This document shows, one piece after another, positions 36,803 through 45,746 of a stretch of 64,000 bases of DNA (position 1 is the stretch's first letter; the number at the start of each line of letters is the position of its first letter). The notes beneath the pieces were generated by a model. The model saw nothing but the letters and a program-made list of their open reading frames with translations, was not told where the DNA came from and ran no database searches. The translations under genes were made by a program, and so were the position numbers. Origin of the DNA: Methanomassiliicoccus luminyensis B10 (GTDB lineage: Archaea > Thermoplasmatota > Thermoplasmata > Methanomassiliicoccales > Methanomassiliicoccaceae); assembly GCF_000308215.1 (NCBI RefSeq), contig NZ_CAJE01000024.1:1-64000 (forward strand), in the 5' to 3' direction.

Positions 36803-37129
36803 ATGTTGCTCATACGCGCAATAGTGCGCCCGGAGAAGAAGGACGCCGTATTGGCGGCCCTGCTGGAAGAAGGATTCCCGGCGGCCACCATAGTCGACGT
36901 GGTGGGGCGCGGCAAGCAGAAGGGCATCAAGGTCGGGAACGTCGTCTACGACGAGATCCCCAAGACCCTGGTGCTGCTGGTCATCCACGACGAGGAGAAG
37001 AAGGCCGTGATCGACACCATCCTCGGGACCGCCAAGTCCGGCGAGTCCGGCATGTTCGGCGACGGCAAGATCTTCGTCAGCCCCATCGAGGAGGTCTACA
37101 CCATCTCCCGCGGCGGCAAGGGCCTCTGA
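36803..37129 (+). CDS. nifI1: NifI1, PII-type nitrogenase regulator
   Basis: 108-residue PII-family protein (LLIRAIVRPEKKDAVLAALL, TIVDVVGRGKQKGI, GDGKIFVSPIEEVYTI). With NifI2 it blocks nitrogenase when ammonium is present and releases on 2-oxoglutarate. Its position between nifH and nifD is diagnostic of methanogen-type operons. The T-loop carries GRGKQKGI, without the Tyr uridylylation site of GlnB. Confidence 0.95.
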   Translation: MLLIRAIVRPEKKDAVLAALLEEGFPAATIVDVVGRGKQKGIKVGNVVYDEIPKTLVLLVIHDEEKKAVIDTILGTAKSGESGMFGDGKIFVSPIEEVYTISRGGKGL

Positions 37130-37139
37130 GGGTGACCGC

Positions 37140-37559
37140 ATGAAAGAGATCATGGCGATCATAAGGATGAACATGACCGGCGCCACCAAGAAGGCGCTGG
37201 TGGAGGCGGGCGTGGCCGGCTTCACCGCGGTCAAGGTGCTGGGCAGGGGCATGCCCCAGGCCGATCCCGAAGCGATCGAGGAATCCAAGAAGAAGATGCT
37301 GGCCATGGCCCCCGATGACGTGATCGATCCGACGGAGCTCGACAGGCAGGTCTCCAGCCTGCTGGACGGCACCAGGCCCTTCCCCCGGCGCCTCTTCACC
37401 ATCCTGGCCCACGACGAGGACGTGCCCCGCATCGTGGAAGCGATAACCAAAGTGAACAAGAGCGACAGCCACGGAGGGGACGGGATCATACTCGTCCTGC
37501 CCATAAGCGATGCTGTCAGGGTGCGCACCGGCGAGTCCGGGGAAGCGGCCATATGGTAG
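37140..37559 (+). CDS. nifI2: NifI2, PII-type nitrogenase regulator
   Basis: 139 residues, partner of NifI1. It has the PII N-terminus MKEIMAIIRMNMTGATKKAL, an extended T-loop region (PEAIEESKKKMLAMAP) that makes it longer than NifI1, and a C-terminal GIILVLPISDAVRVRTGESG. The heteromeric NifI complex binds NifDK. It begins 10 nt after nifI1. Confidence 0.94.
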   Translation: MKEIMAIIRMNMTGATKKALVEAGVAGFTAVKVLGRGMPQADPEAIEESKKKMLAMAPDDVIDPTELDRQVSSLLDGTRPFPRRLFTILAHDEDVPRIVEAITKVNKSDSHGGDGIILVLPISDAVRVRTGESGEAAIW

Positions 37560-37575
37560 CGGAGGTGAACCATCA

Positions 37576-39192
37576 ATGACAGTCAGCGAGGTCCAGCTCG
37601 AGGAGATGCTCTCCTCGTACCCGGACAAGGTCAAGAAGAACCGCAAGAAGCACATAGTGGTCAAGAAGGGCGAGATGGAGGCCCAGCAGATAGAGGCGAA
37701 CGCCCGCACCATCCCCGGCATCCTGACCCAGCGCGGCTGCTGCTTCGCGGGGTGCAAGGGCGTGGTGCTGGGGCCGATAAAGGACATGGTCCACATCGTC
37801 CACGGCCCGGTGGGGTGCGCCTACTACAGCTGGGGCACCCGGAGGAACAAGGCCCGCGCGGACGAGAGCACTCCCCGGGACAAGATCTATTCCACCCTGT
37901 GCTTCACCACCGACATGCAGGAGAGCGACATCGTGTTCGGCGGGGAGAAGAAGCTCGCCGCCATGATCGACGAGGTCGTGGAGATGTTCCACCCCCGCGC
38001 CATCACCATCAGCGCCACCTGCCCGGTCGGCCTGATCGGGGACGACATCAACGCGGTGGCCAAGGAGGCCCAGAAGCGCCACGGCATACAGGTGCTCGCG
38101 TTCAGCTGCGAAGGCTACAAGGGCGTCAGCCAGTCCGGCGGCCACCACATCGCCAACAACGGGCTCATGCAGCACGTGGTGGGCAAGGACCCGAAGAAGA
38201 AGCAAGGCAAGCACGTCATCAACGTGCTCGGCGAGTACAACATCGGCGGCGACGGCTGGGAGCTGGAACGCATCCTGAAGGATGTAGGGTACACGCTCAA
38301 CAGCACGCTGTCCGGCGACAGCAGCTACGAGGACATCAAGAAGCTGCACACCGTGGACCTGAACCTGGTCCAGTGCCACCGGTCCATCAACTACATCGCC
38401 GAGATGATGGAGACCAAGTACGGCATCCCCTGGCTCAAGGTCAACTTCATCGGCGTGGACGCCACCGCGGAATCGCTGCGCAACATGGCCCAGGTCTTCC
38501 AGGACGAGGCCCTGGTCCAGCGCACCGAGGAGGTCATCGAGCGCGAGGTCGCCCGCATCACCCCCGCCCTGGAGCAGTACCGCAAGCTGTGCGAGGGCAA
38601 GACCGCCTTCTGCCTGGTCGGCGGCTCCCGGGCCCACCACTACCAGTACCTGCTGCGCAACCTGGGCATGGATGTGGTGGTGGCCGGCTACGAGTTCGCC
38701 CACCGCGACGACTACGAGGGCAGGGAGGTCATCCCCAGCCTGGTGCCGGACGCCGACGGGAAGAACATCCCCGAGCTGCACCTGGAGCCGGACAAGGAGC
38801 TGTACAAGGAAGCGCACGTCCGCCTCAACATGTCCAAGGAGAAGTACGACGAGCTGTGCAAGAAGGTCCCCCTCAGCTACTATGAGGGGATGTACAAGTG
38901 CATGAGGGACGGGCAGGTGCTGATCGACGACTTCAACCACCACGAGGTGGAGGACCTCATCAGGATACTGAAGCCGGACCTGTTCTTCTCGGGCGTCAGG
39001 GACAAGTACATCGTCCACAAGCTGGGCGTCCCCGCGAAGCAGATGCACTCCTACGATTACAGCGGCCCCTATGCCGGGTTCAACGGCGCCCTGGTCTTCG
39101 CCAGGGAGGTGGCCAATGCCATGAACGCCCCCGCGTGGAAGCTCATCGGGGCGCCATGGGAAGAGGGGACCGAAGCGATCAGGAGCGAATGA
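37576..39192 (+). CDS. nifD: Nitrogenase MoFe protein alpha chain NifD
   Basis: 538 residues from the ATG at 37576 (GGAGGTGA upstream; longer frame not coding). P-cluster ligands align to C55 (RGCCFAG), C81 (HGPVGCAYY) and C149 (SATCPVGLIGDD). FeMo-cofactor ligands align to C267 (LVQCHRS) and H491 (MHSYDYSG), and the catalytic GVSQSGGHHIANN region is present (H190). A usual Leu before GHH is Gly here. No nifG-type (vnf/anf) delta gene is present, so this is a molybdenum enzyme, in keeping with the adjacent modABC. Confidence 0.97.
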   Translation: MTVSEVQLEEMLSSYPDKVKKNRKKHIVVKKGEMEAQQIEANARTIPGILTQRGCCFAGCKGVVLGPIKDMVHIVHGPVGCAYYSWGTRRNKARADESTPRDKIYSTLCFTTDMQESDIVFGGEKKLAAMIDEVVEMFHPRAITISATCPVGLIGDDINAVAKEAQKRHGIQVLAFSCEGYKGVSQSGGHHIANNGLMQHVVGKDPKKKQGKHVINVLGEYNIGGDGWELERILKDVGYTLNSTLSGDSSYEDIKKLHTVDLNLVQCHRSINYIAEMMETKYGIPWLKVNFIGVDATAESLRNMAQVFQDEALVQRTEEVIEREVARITPALEQYRKLCEGKTAFCLVGGSRAHHYQYLLRNLGMDVVVAGYEFAHRDDYEGREVIPSLVPDADGKNIPELHLEPDKELYKEAHVRLNMSKEKYDELCKKVPLSYYEGMYKCMRDGQVLIDDFNHHEVEDLIRILKPDLFFSGVRDKYIVHKLGVPAKQMHSYDYSGPYAGFNGALVFAREVANAMNAPAWKLIGAPWEEGTEAIRSE

Positions 39193-39194
39193 CC

Positions 39195-40562
39195 ATGCAC
39201 GAGTGTATACCCAAAGGCGAGGTGGTCCACACCACCGGCAAGATCAACCCCGCCAAGACGTGCCAGCCCATCGGGGCGATGTACGCGGCGCTGGGCATCC
39301 ACAGCTGCCTTCCCCACAGCCACGGCTCCCAGGGGTGCTGCGCTTACCACCGCATGCACCTGTCCCGGCACTTCCGCGACCCGGTCCTGGCGACCTCCAG
39401 CTCGTTCACCGAGGGCACCTCGGTGTTCGGCGGGGCGGCCAACCTGAAGACGTCCATCAAGAACGTCTTCTCCATCTACGACCCCGAGATAATGGCGGTT
39501 CACACCACCTGCCTCAGCGAGACCATCGGCGACGACCTCAACACCATCATCAAGGACGCCGAGGTGCCGGACGGGAAGGTGGTGATCCACGCCAACACCC
39601 CCAGCTACAAGGGCTCCCATGTCACCGGGTTCAGCAACATGTGCAAGGCCATGGTGTCATACCTCGCCGCCAGCGACGGGCGGCCCAAGAAGGAGAGGGT
39701 CAACATCCTCCCCGGCTTCGTCAACCCCGGCGACATGCGCGAGGTCAAGAGGATCGTCAGGGAGATGGGCATCGACATGATCATGTTCCCCGACACCTCC
39801 GGCGTCATGGACTCCCCCCTCACCACCAAATACGAGATGTACCCCCGCGGCGGGACCACCGTGGCGCAGATCCGCGACTCCGGCAACTCCAAGATGACCC
39901 TGGCCCTCGGCGCCTGGTCGTCCAACGACGCGGGCGCGGAGCTGCAGCAGAAGTGCGGCGTGCCCTGCACGCCGCTCAAGGTTCCGATCGGCCTCAAGGC
40001 CACCGACGACCTCATCATGGCCCTGAAGAACGGCTTCGGGACCAAGGTCCCCGACTCCCTTACCGAGGAGCGGGGGCAGGTCGTGGACACCCTCGTGGAC
40101 ACCCACTACCATTACTACGGCAAGACGGTGGCGGCGTTCGGCGACCCTGACTCCGTGATGCCACTGGTCGAGTTCCTGCTGACCATGGGCATGGTGCCCA
40201 AGTACGTCCTCACCGGCACCCCCGGCTCGCAGTTCGAGGCAGAGGTCAGCAAGATGCTCGACGACGCCGGCGTCAAGGACTACCATGTCAAGGCGGAAGG
40301 CGACCTCTTCGAGCTGGAGCAGTGGATCGGGGAGTCCCCCGTGGACCTGCTAATCGGGACCTCGTACGGCAAGTACATCTCGCGGGCCGAGGATATCCCC
40401 CTGGTCCGCTTCGGGTTCCCGGTCATCGACCGCGCCGTGCATCCCCTGATGCCCGTGGTCGGGTACAAGGGCGCCATGCGCCTGATCGAGCAGATCAGCA
40501 ACGCCATGCTGGAGCGCCGCGACCGCGACGCCCTGGACGAGGACTACGAGCTGGTGCTGTGA
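39195..40562 (+). CDS. nifK: Nitrogenase MoFe protein beta chain NifK
   Basis: 455 residues from the ATG at 39195; AGGAG nine bases upstream favours it over the overlapping ATG at 39189. P-cluster cysteines are seen in KTCQPIGAMYAA, HGSQGCCAYHR and the HTTCLSETIGDD motif. It is shorter than bacterial NifK because the N-terminal extension is absent, as in group III (methanogen-type) enzymes. It forms the alpha2beta2 tetramer with NifD. Confidence 0.96.
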   Translation: MHECIPKGEVVHTTGKINPAKTCQPIGAMYAALGIHSCLPHSHGSQGCCAYHRMHLSRHFRDPVLATSSSFTEGTSVFGGAANLKTSIKNVFSIYDPEIMAVHTTCLSETIGDDLNTIIKDAEVPDGKVVIHANTPSYKGSHVTGFSNMCKAMVSYLAASDGRPKKERVNILPGFVNPGDMREVKRIVREMGIDMIMFPDTSGVMDSPLTTKYEMYPRGGTTVAQIRDSGNSKMTLALGAWSSNDAGAELQQKCGVPCTPLKVPIGLKATDDLIMALKNGFGTKVPDSLTEERGQVVDTLVDTHYHYYGKTVAAFGDPDSVMPLVEFLLTMGMVPKYVLTGTPGSQFEAEVSKMLDDAGVKDYHVKAEGDLFELEQWIGESPVDLLIGTSYGKYISRAEDIPLVRFGFPVIDRAVHPLMPVVGYKGAMRLIEQISNAMLERRDRDALDEDYELVL

Positions 40563-40582
40563 GCGCCGGGGCGGAGAGGCGG

Positions 40583-41959
40583 ATGGAGAACAACAGCGCC
40601 GCCGGCGGGGTCGCCTGCATCGAGGAGCGCCAGAGCTCCATTCGGACCAAGGGCCCGAACAGGGGTACCATCGCCTGCGGCACCGACAGCCTGGCCGGGG
40701 CGGTCAGCCAGCGCGCCTGCGTCTACTGCGGCGCCAGGGTCGTGCTCAACCCGGTCACCGACGCGGCGCACCTGGTGCACGGCCCCATCGGCTGCGCCAC
40801 CTATACCTGGGACATCCGGGGCAGCCTTTCCAGCGGCTCCGAGATGTACCGCAACTCCTTCTCCACCAACCTGAAGGAGAAGGACATCATCTTCGGCGGG
40901 GAGAAGAAGCTGAACGCCTGCATCGACGAGGTCGTGGAGAAGTACCACCCGCCGGCGGTGTTCGTGTACTCGACCTGCGTGGTGGGCGTCATCGGGGACG
41001 ACCTGATCGCGGTGTGCAAGAGCGCATCCCAGCGCCACGGCATCGATGTCATCCCGGTCGAATCGACCGGCTTCAAGTCCGGGAACAAGATGGTCGGCTA
41101 CCGTGCCGCGGCGGAGGCCCTGCTGAGGCTGATGGCCCCCCAGGACGGGGAGGAGATCGAGCGGACCAGCAATGTAAACTTCCTCGGGGAGTACAACCTC
41201 GGCGGGGAGAAGTGGATCGTGGAGCGCTACCTGAACGAGATCGGGGTGGGGGTCAACGTGGCCTTCACCGGCGACTCCACGGTCGCGGACCTCAAGAGGG
41301 CCCCGGGCGCCCAGCTGAACCTGGTGCAGTGCACCGGGTCGATGCATTGGTTGGCCTCCCGAATGGAGGAGGAGTACGGCATCCCCTACATCGACGTGAA
41401 CTTCTTCGGTTCCGAGAACATCGACGACAGCCTGCGCGCCGTCGCCAAGGCCCTCGAGGACGAGGAGATGGCCCGAAAAGCGGAGGCACTGATCGCCAGG
41501 GAAGAGGAGAAGCTCCGCCCGGCGATAGAGAAGTACCGCGCCAAGCTGCAGGGGAAGCGGGCGGCCATCTACGTCGGCGGGGCCTGGAAGGCCATGTCCA
41601 TCATCCGGCAGCTCCGGCAACTGGGGATCGACGTGGTGGTCTCGGGCACCCAGACCGGGCGCCCGGAGGAATACGAGGAGATGAGCACCCTGGTGGACGA
41701 GGGCACCGTCATCATCGATGACGCCAACCCCGCGGAGCTGGAGCGCCTCGTGCTGGAGAAGAGGATAGACGTCATGATCGGCGGCGTCAAGGAAAGGGTG
41801 CTCGCGTACAAGCTGGGCATCGGATTCGTCGACCACAACCATGACCGCAAGGACCTCCTTTCCGGCTACGAGGGCGCGGCGAGGTTCGCCCGTGAGGTGT
41901 ACATCACCACCTGCTCGCCGGTGTGGAAGCACCTGAAGAAGGCTATTCCGGAGGCCTGA
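40583..41959 (+). CDS. nifE: FeMo-cofactor scaffold protein NifE
   Basis: 458 residues from the ATG at 40583 with GGAGAGG upstream. It is NifD-like, with CVYCGARVVLNP, HGPIGCATYTWDIRG and STCVVGVIGDDLIAV, but it lacks the substrate-channel residues of NifD. With NifN it forms the scaffold on which the NifB-made precursor is converted to FeMo-cofactor. nifB is not in this window. Confidence 0.93.
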   Translation: MENNSAAGGVACIEERQSSIRTKGPNRGTIACGTDSLAGAVSQRACVYCGARVVLNPVTDAAHLVHGPIGCATYTWDIRGSLSSGSEMYRNSFSTNLKEKDIIFGGEKKLNACIDEVVEKYHPPAVFVYSTCVVGVIGDDLIAVCKSASQRHGIDVIPVESTGFKSGNKMVGYRAAAEALLRLMAPQDGEEIERTSNVNFLGEYNLGGEKWIVERYLNEIGVGVNVAFTGDSTVADLKRAPGAQLNLVQCTGSMHWLASRMEEEYGIPYIDVNFFGSENIDDSLRAVAKALEDEEMARKAEALIAREEEKLRPAIEKYRAKLQGKRAAIYVGGAWKAMSIIRQLRQLGIDVVVSGTQTGRPEEYEEMSTLVDEGTVIIDDANPAELERLVLEKRIDVMIGGVKERVLAYKLGIGFVDHNHDRKDLLSGYEGAARFAREVYITTCSPVWKHLKKAIPEA

Positions 41960-41960
41960 G

Positions 41961-43343
41961 ATGAGCACGGAAGCGGCGGGACCGCAGGTCCGTCAGGTCA
42001 ACGAGAACCAGTGCAACATGTGCATGCCTCTCGGAGGAGTGCTCGCCTTCAAGGGCATCGAGAACGCCATGGTGCTGGTGCACGGCTCCCAGGGCTGCAG
42101 CACCTACATGCGCCTCACCAACGTGGAGCACTTCAACGAGCCGATGGACATCGCGTCTTCCTCGCTGAACGAGAAGCAGACCATCTACGGCGGGGAAGCG
42201 AACCTCCGGAAAGCGATCGACAACGTCATCCGCGTCTACCGCCCCAAGGTCCTGGGCATCGTGACCACCTGTTTGGCGGAAACGATCGGGGAGGACGTTC
42301 CGGCCATGGCCGAGCGGTACATCGGGGACCGAGGGACCGAGGACCTGGAGATCATCCCGGTGTCCACGCCGAGCTACCAGGGCAGCCATTCGGAGGGATA
42401 CTGGGCCGCGGTGCGGACGCTGGTGAAGCACTACGAGACGGCGGGGCCGAAGCACGAGAGCATCAACGTCATCGTGCCGCACATCAGCCCGGCGGACCTG
42501 CGCGAGGTCAAGCGTCTCCTTGGCCAGATGGGGGTGCAGTACACCCTCCTTCCCGATTATTCCATGACCCTGGACCGCCCCTACGGCGGCCGCTACCAGA
42601 AGATACCTCCGGGTGGGACGAGGACGGCCGACATCGCCCGCATGGGAGGAGCGAAGGCCACCATCCAGTTCGGGCTGACCTGCCCTGACGAGCTGTCGCC
42701 GGGGCTATTGCTGCAGCAGGAGCACGGTGTTCCGCTGATCAACCTTCCTCTCCCCATCGGCCTGGAGAACACCGACCGGTTCATCGACGCGCTGAGGGAA
42801 CTTGGCGGAAGGGCCGTCCCGGAGGAGCTGGAACTTGAGAGGGGCTGGCTCCTCGATGCCATGGCCGATTCGCACAAGTACAACGCGGAGGGCCGTCCGG
42901 TGGTGTTCGGCGAGCCCGAGCTCGCGTACGCCTTCACCTCCGTGCTGGCTGAGAACGGGGCCCCGCCGGTGGTCATCGCCAGCGGCACCAAGACGGACAA
43001 GCTCTCCGCCCTGCTGGTGCCGCTGCTGTCCGGGGCGGATGAGCGCCCGGTCGTTCTGGGAGAGGCGGACTTCGCCACCGTCGACGCGGCGGCCGCACTG
43101 GCCGAGGCGAACATAGCTGTCGGGCACTCCGGCGGCAAGTTCCTCACCGAGAGGCGGGGCATGCCCCTCGTCAGGATGGGGTATCCCATCAACGACCGGG
43201 TGGGAGGGCAGCGCATCAGGTCCGCCGGCTATACCGGGAGCTTGGAGTTCTTGGACCGGTTCACCAACGCGCTGCTGGAAGCGAAGTACAGCTCATATCG
43301 CAGGAAGAAGAAGGAAGAACTATTCCGGAAAGGAGGGAAGTGA
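41961..43343 (+). CDS. nifN: FeMo-cofactor scaffold protein NifN
   Basis: 460 residues, NifK-like: NQCNMCMPLGGVLAFKGIEN, HGSQGCSTYMRL, a TTCLAETIGEDVP motif, and PSYQGSHSEGYWAAV. It partners NifE. It starts one base after the nifE stop. Its C-terminus carries KKKEELFRKGGK, a basic tail that may be local. Confidence 0.92.
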   Translation: MSTEAAGPQVRQVNENQCNMCMPLGGVLAFKGIENAMVLVHGSQGCSTYMRLTNVEHFNEPMDIASSSLNEKQTIYGGEANLRKAIDNVIRVYRPKVLGIVTTCLAETIGEDVPAMAERYIGDRGTEDLEIIPVSTPSYQGSHSEGYWAAVRTLVKHYETAGPKHESINVIVPHISPADLREVKRLLGQMGVQYTLLPDYSMTLDRPYGGRYQKIPPGGTRTADIARMGGAKATIQFGLTCPDELSPGLLLQQEHGVPLINLPLPIGLENTDRFIDALRELGGRAVPEELELERGWLLDAMADSHKYNAEGRPVVFGEPELAYAFTSVLAENGAPPVVIASGTKTDKLSALLVPLLSGADERPVVLGEADFATVDAAAALAEANIAVGHSGGKFLTERRGMPLVRMGYPINDRVGGQRIRSAGYTGSLEFLDRFTNALLEAKYSSYRRKKKEELFRKGGK

Positions 43344-43344
43344 G

Positions 43345-43656
43345 ATGCAGAGACCAAAGCGCCACATATTCGTATGCACCAGCTCGAGACCGACCGGACA
43401 GCAGAAAGGCTTCTGCCACTCTAAGGCAGGGGTGGAGGTGTTGGCCAAGTTCAACGAGGAGGTCCAGGAGCGCGAGCTCGATGGGGAGGTGTTGGTGTCC
43501 AACACCGGCTGCTTCGGCATCTGCGAGAAGGGCCCCATCGTCATCGTGTATCCTGACAACGTCTGGTACGGTGCCGTTTCCCCTGGCGATGTCGAAGCCA
43601 TCATGGACGAGCACATCGAGGGCAACAAGCCAGTGGGCAAGCTCGTGATAAAGTGA
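43345..43656 (+). CDS. Thioredoxin-like 2Fe-2S ferredoxin
   Basis: 103 residues of the (2Fe-2S) thioredoxin-fold type: HIFVCTSSRP...GFCHSKAG supplies the first two Cys and NTGCFGICEKGP the last pair (C-x3-C). It continues the nif operon directly after nifN and may deliver electrons to cofactor assembly or the iron protein, as similar genes do in other nif clusters. Confidence 0.85.
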   Translation: MQRPKRHIFVCTSSRPTGQQKGFCHSKAGVEVLAKFNEEVQERELDGEVLVSNTGCFGICEKGPIVIVYPDNVWYGAVSPGDVEAIMDEHIEGNKPVGKLVIK

Positions 43657-43667
43657 CGTAGCCCGGT

Positions 43668-44321
43668 ATGGGAACGCAGCAAGGGTTTGATGTCATGGAG
43701 ATGCAGATAGCGACGGTGGTGGGGGAGGACGGCATCACATCCGCCCTCAACTCAGGCGGGACGGTGACCGTGTACAAGCGGTCAGAGGGACAGTGGGCAG
43801 AGGACCGCAGCACCGCGTTCTCCCTGGAAGGGAGCAAGGGGCTGGTGGAGATGCGCTCAAGGATGGGCGAGCTCGTCAAATTCCTCGGACCATGCAAGAT
43901 CCTGGTGGCTAAGTCCGCGAGCGGGGTCCCGTACTTCGAGCTGGAGAAGGCCGGCTTCACGGTGTGGGAGATACCCGGCGCGCCGGAGAGCTTCCTGGAG
44001 CAGGTGTGGAGCGAAGAGGAGAAGGCCGAAGCGGAACGCGCCGCGCCGCCCCCGCCGATCGAGCCGATGCCCACGCCGGTGGAGGAGAGCCCCGGGAACT
44101 ACGCGATCAACATCAGGGACATCCAGAAGTGCCGCCCCGAGCTGAGCAGCAAGAAGGTCCTCCAGCAGTTCATCCGCAAGGGGCAGTTCAGGACGCTGGT
44201 GATTGTCTGCGACCACGTGCCTCCCTGGATCGAGATGGAACGGTCGACCGTGGGCTTCACCATGGAAGCGGCCCGTGAGGGCAAGGGTCCCTGCGTGCTC
44301 AAGCTGACAAGATCAATCTGA
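43668..44321 (+). CDS. AnfO-like nitrogenase accessory protein
   Basis: 217 residues (or 206 from the ATG at 43701, which aligns better with the family). The N-terminal half matches AnfO: MQIATVVGEDGITSALNSGG, VTVYKRSEGQWAED, GLVEMRSRMGELVKFLGPCK and GVPYFELEKAGFTVWEI. A Pro/Glu-rich linker precedes a C-terminal domain beginning YAINIRDIQKCRPELSS. AnfO is named from Fe-only nitrogenase clusters; here it ends a molybdenum nif operon with no anfDGK. The role is unknown, presumably in nitrogenase maturation or protection. Confidence 0.75.
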   Translation: MGTQQGFDVMEMQIATVVGEDGITSALNSGGTVTVYKRSEGQWAEDRSTAFSLEGSKGLVEMRSRMGELVKFLGPCKILVAKSASGVPYFELEKAGFTVWEIPGAPESFLEQVWSEEEKAEAERAAPPPPIEPMPTPVEESPGNYAINIRDIQKCRPELSSKKVLQQFIRKGQFRTLVIVCDHVPPWIEMERSTVGFTMEAAREGKGPCVLKLTRSI

Positions 44322-44697
44322 CCAAGCTCTCGCCCCGGGGGGCGGCTCCGCATGAGCTGCCAGGCCCTCAACGGGCAGCCGGCCTGCCGTCCGTTTTGAC
44401 CCCACAGACCTATCGTTCTCTGTTGCTCTCAGCGCCCCGCTCGGACCGTCCGCTGTTCTCTGAGCTCGGCGACCGGCCTTCTGTTCTCGCGTTCTGCGAC
44501 CTGCCCGAGCGATCCCAGGGTCGTTCCTGCATCCGATGCAGCGGCCAGTTCGTCGCGGGAAAGCGTAACTGGCCTGTCGATTCGGTCCCGATCCCCCAGC
44601 ATCTTGATTCCTATGCCTTGATGTCAACGCGCCATCCATCGCTGAAATCAACGCATGGCCGCACGGAAATAGACGTTCGAGTATGATTATCTAAAGA
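44322..44697. other. nif-mod intergenic region
   Basis: GC-rich sequence with no convincing gene. A hairpin GGCAG/CTGCC near 44375-44390 followed by GTTTTG could end the nif transcript. Open frames here have no family-like content. Confidence 0.4.
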
Positions 44698-44725
44698 ATC
44701 AAGATATACGAATGTATCATTTGAA

Positions 44726-44743
44726 AAAGAATAACTGTTCTTT
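44726..44743. promoter_or_regulatory. Inverted repeat upstream of mod promoter (NrpR-like spacing)
   Basis: AAAGAA-N6-TTCTTT, a perfect 6-bp inverted repeat with 6-nt spacer, 10 nt upstream of the BRE/TATA of mod. The geometry resembles the methanogen NrpR operator GGAA-N6-TTCC, but the outer bases differ. Confidence 0.4.
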
Positions 44744-44753
44744 CATACAATAT

Positions 44754-44782
44754 CAAAAGGTTTTATTAGTTATTTGTCTATT
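44754..44782 (+). promoter_or_regulatory. mod core promoter (element shared with nif)
   Basis: CAAAAGGT, TTATTA and TGTCTATT in the same spacing as at 35668-35696; 24 of 29 positions agree. The predicted start is near 44790, leaving a leader of about 100 nt before modA. Confidence 0.65.
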
Positions 44783-44897
44783 AGCCGGACGGACGGAACG
44801 TTATCCCCGCTCGGGCGTCCCCACGGACGGTCCGCACAATGCCAGCATGGCCGAGGACATTCCGCCAAAAATTCGAACAGAACAATGACGGGATACT

Positions 44898-45734
44898 ATG
44901 GAAAAGAACAGGAAGACCCTACTGGCCGTTGCCGCGATCGTCGTGGCGGTGGCCGTCATCGTGGCCGCGGTTTCGTTGAGCCAGTCCGAACCCGCAGGTG
45001 GAGAGGAGAAGGAGCTGGCGATCTACGCGGCCGCTTCCCTGACCGCGTCATTCACCGAGCTGGGGAAGGCCTACGAGGACGCTCATCCTGGGACGAAGGT
45101 CAACCTCGAGTTCGACGGCTCGGGCAATCTCAGGGGAAAGATCATGAACGGTGCCGCCGTGGACGTGTTCGCGTCGGCCGACCAGAACAATATGGGCCAG
45201 CTTTCCGCGGCCAACATGATGGACGGCTCCACGATCCAGACGTTCGCCAAGAACAAGGTGGTCATCATCGTGCCCACCAGCAACCCTGGCAACATCCACG
45301 GCCTGGCGGACCTGACCAAGGACGGCCTCCAGATCGTCATCGGCAACAAGACCGGCGTCCCTGTCGGCGGATATACCGATCAGATACTGGACAAGATCAG
45401 CGCGGACACCGCGAACTACTCGGCGAGCTACAAGGCTGACGTGCTGGACAACGTGGCCTCCTATACCACGAACGTCAACCAGATCGTCGCCGCGGTCGCG
45501 ACCGGGAACGCCGACGCGGGGTTCGTGTACTCCACCGACGCATCCACCGCCATCGCCAGCGGATCGCAGCTCACCGTGATCGAGATACCGGACCAGTACA
45601 ACGTGGTCGCGACCTATCCAATCGGAGTGCTCGCCGACTCCCACCTGCCCGATGATGCCCAGGCGTTCGTTGACTTCGTGCTGTCCACGGAAGGGCAGAA
45701 CATCCTGGCGAGCTACGGGTTCGTGAAGGTCTGA
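44898..45734 (+). CDS. modA: Molybdate-binding protein ModA
   Basis: 278 residues. A hydrophobic N-terminal anchor (residues about 7-28) is followed by LAIYAAASLTASFTELGKAY, the Ser-containing oxyanion site, then FDGSGNLRGKIMNGAAVDVFAS and FVYSTDASTA. It captures molybdate or tungstate outside the cell for the ModBC importer. It is first in the mod operon, next to the nitrogenase that needs molybdenum. Confidence 0.93.
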   Translation: MEKNRKTLLAVAAIVVAVAVIVAAVSLSQSEPAGGEEKELAIYAAASLTASFTELGKAYEDAHPGTKVNLEFDGSGNLRGKIMNGAAVDVFASADQNNMGQLSAANMMDGSTIQTFAKNKVVIIVPTSNPGNIHGLADLTKDGLQIVIGNKTGVPVGGYTDQILDKISADTANYSASYKADVLDNVASYTTNVNQIVAAVATGNADAGFVYSTDASTAIASGSQLTVIEIPDQYNVVATYPIGVLADSHLPDDAQAFVDFVLSTEGQNILASYGFVKV

Positions 45735-45746
45735 AGTGGTTGGAAG

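Noticed and set aside
44396-44686. Open frames between nif and mod
   Set aside because: No RBS, no family-like sequence, and they run into the AT-rich mod promoter.
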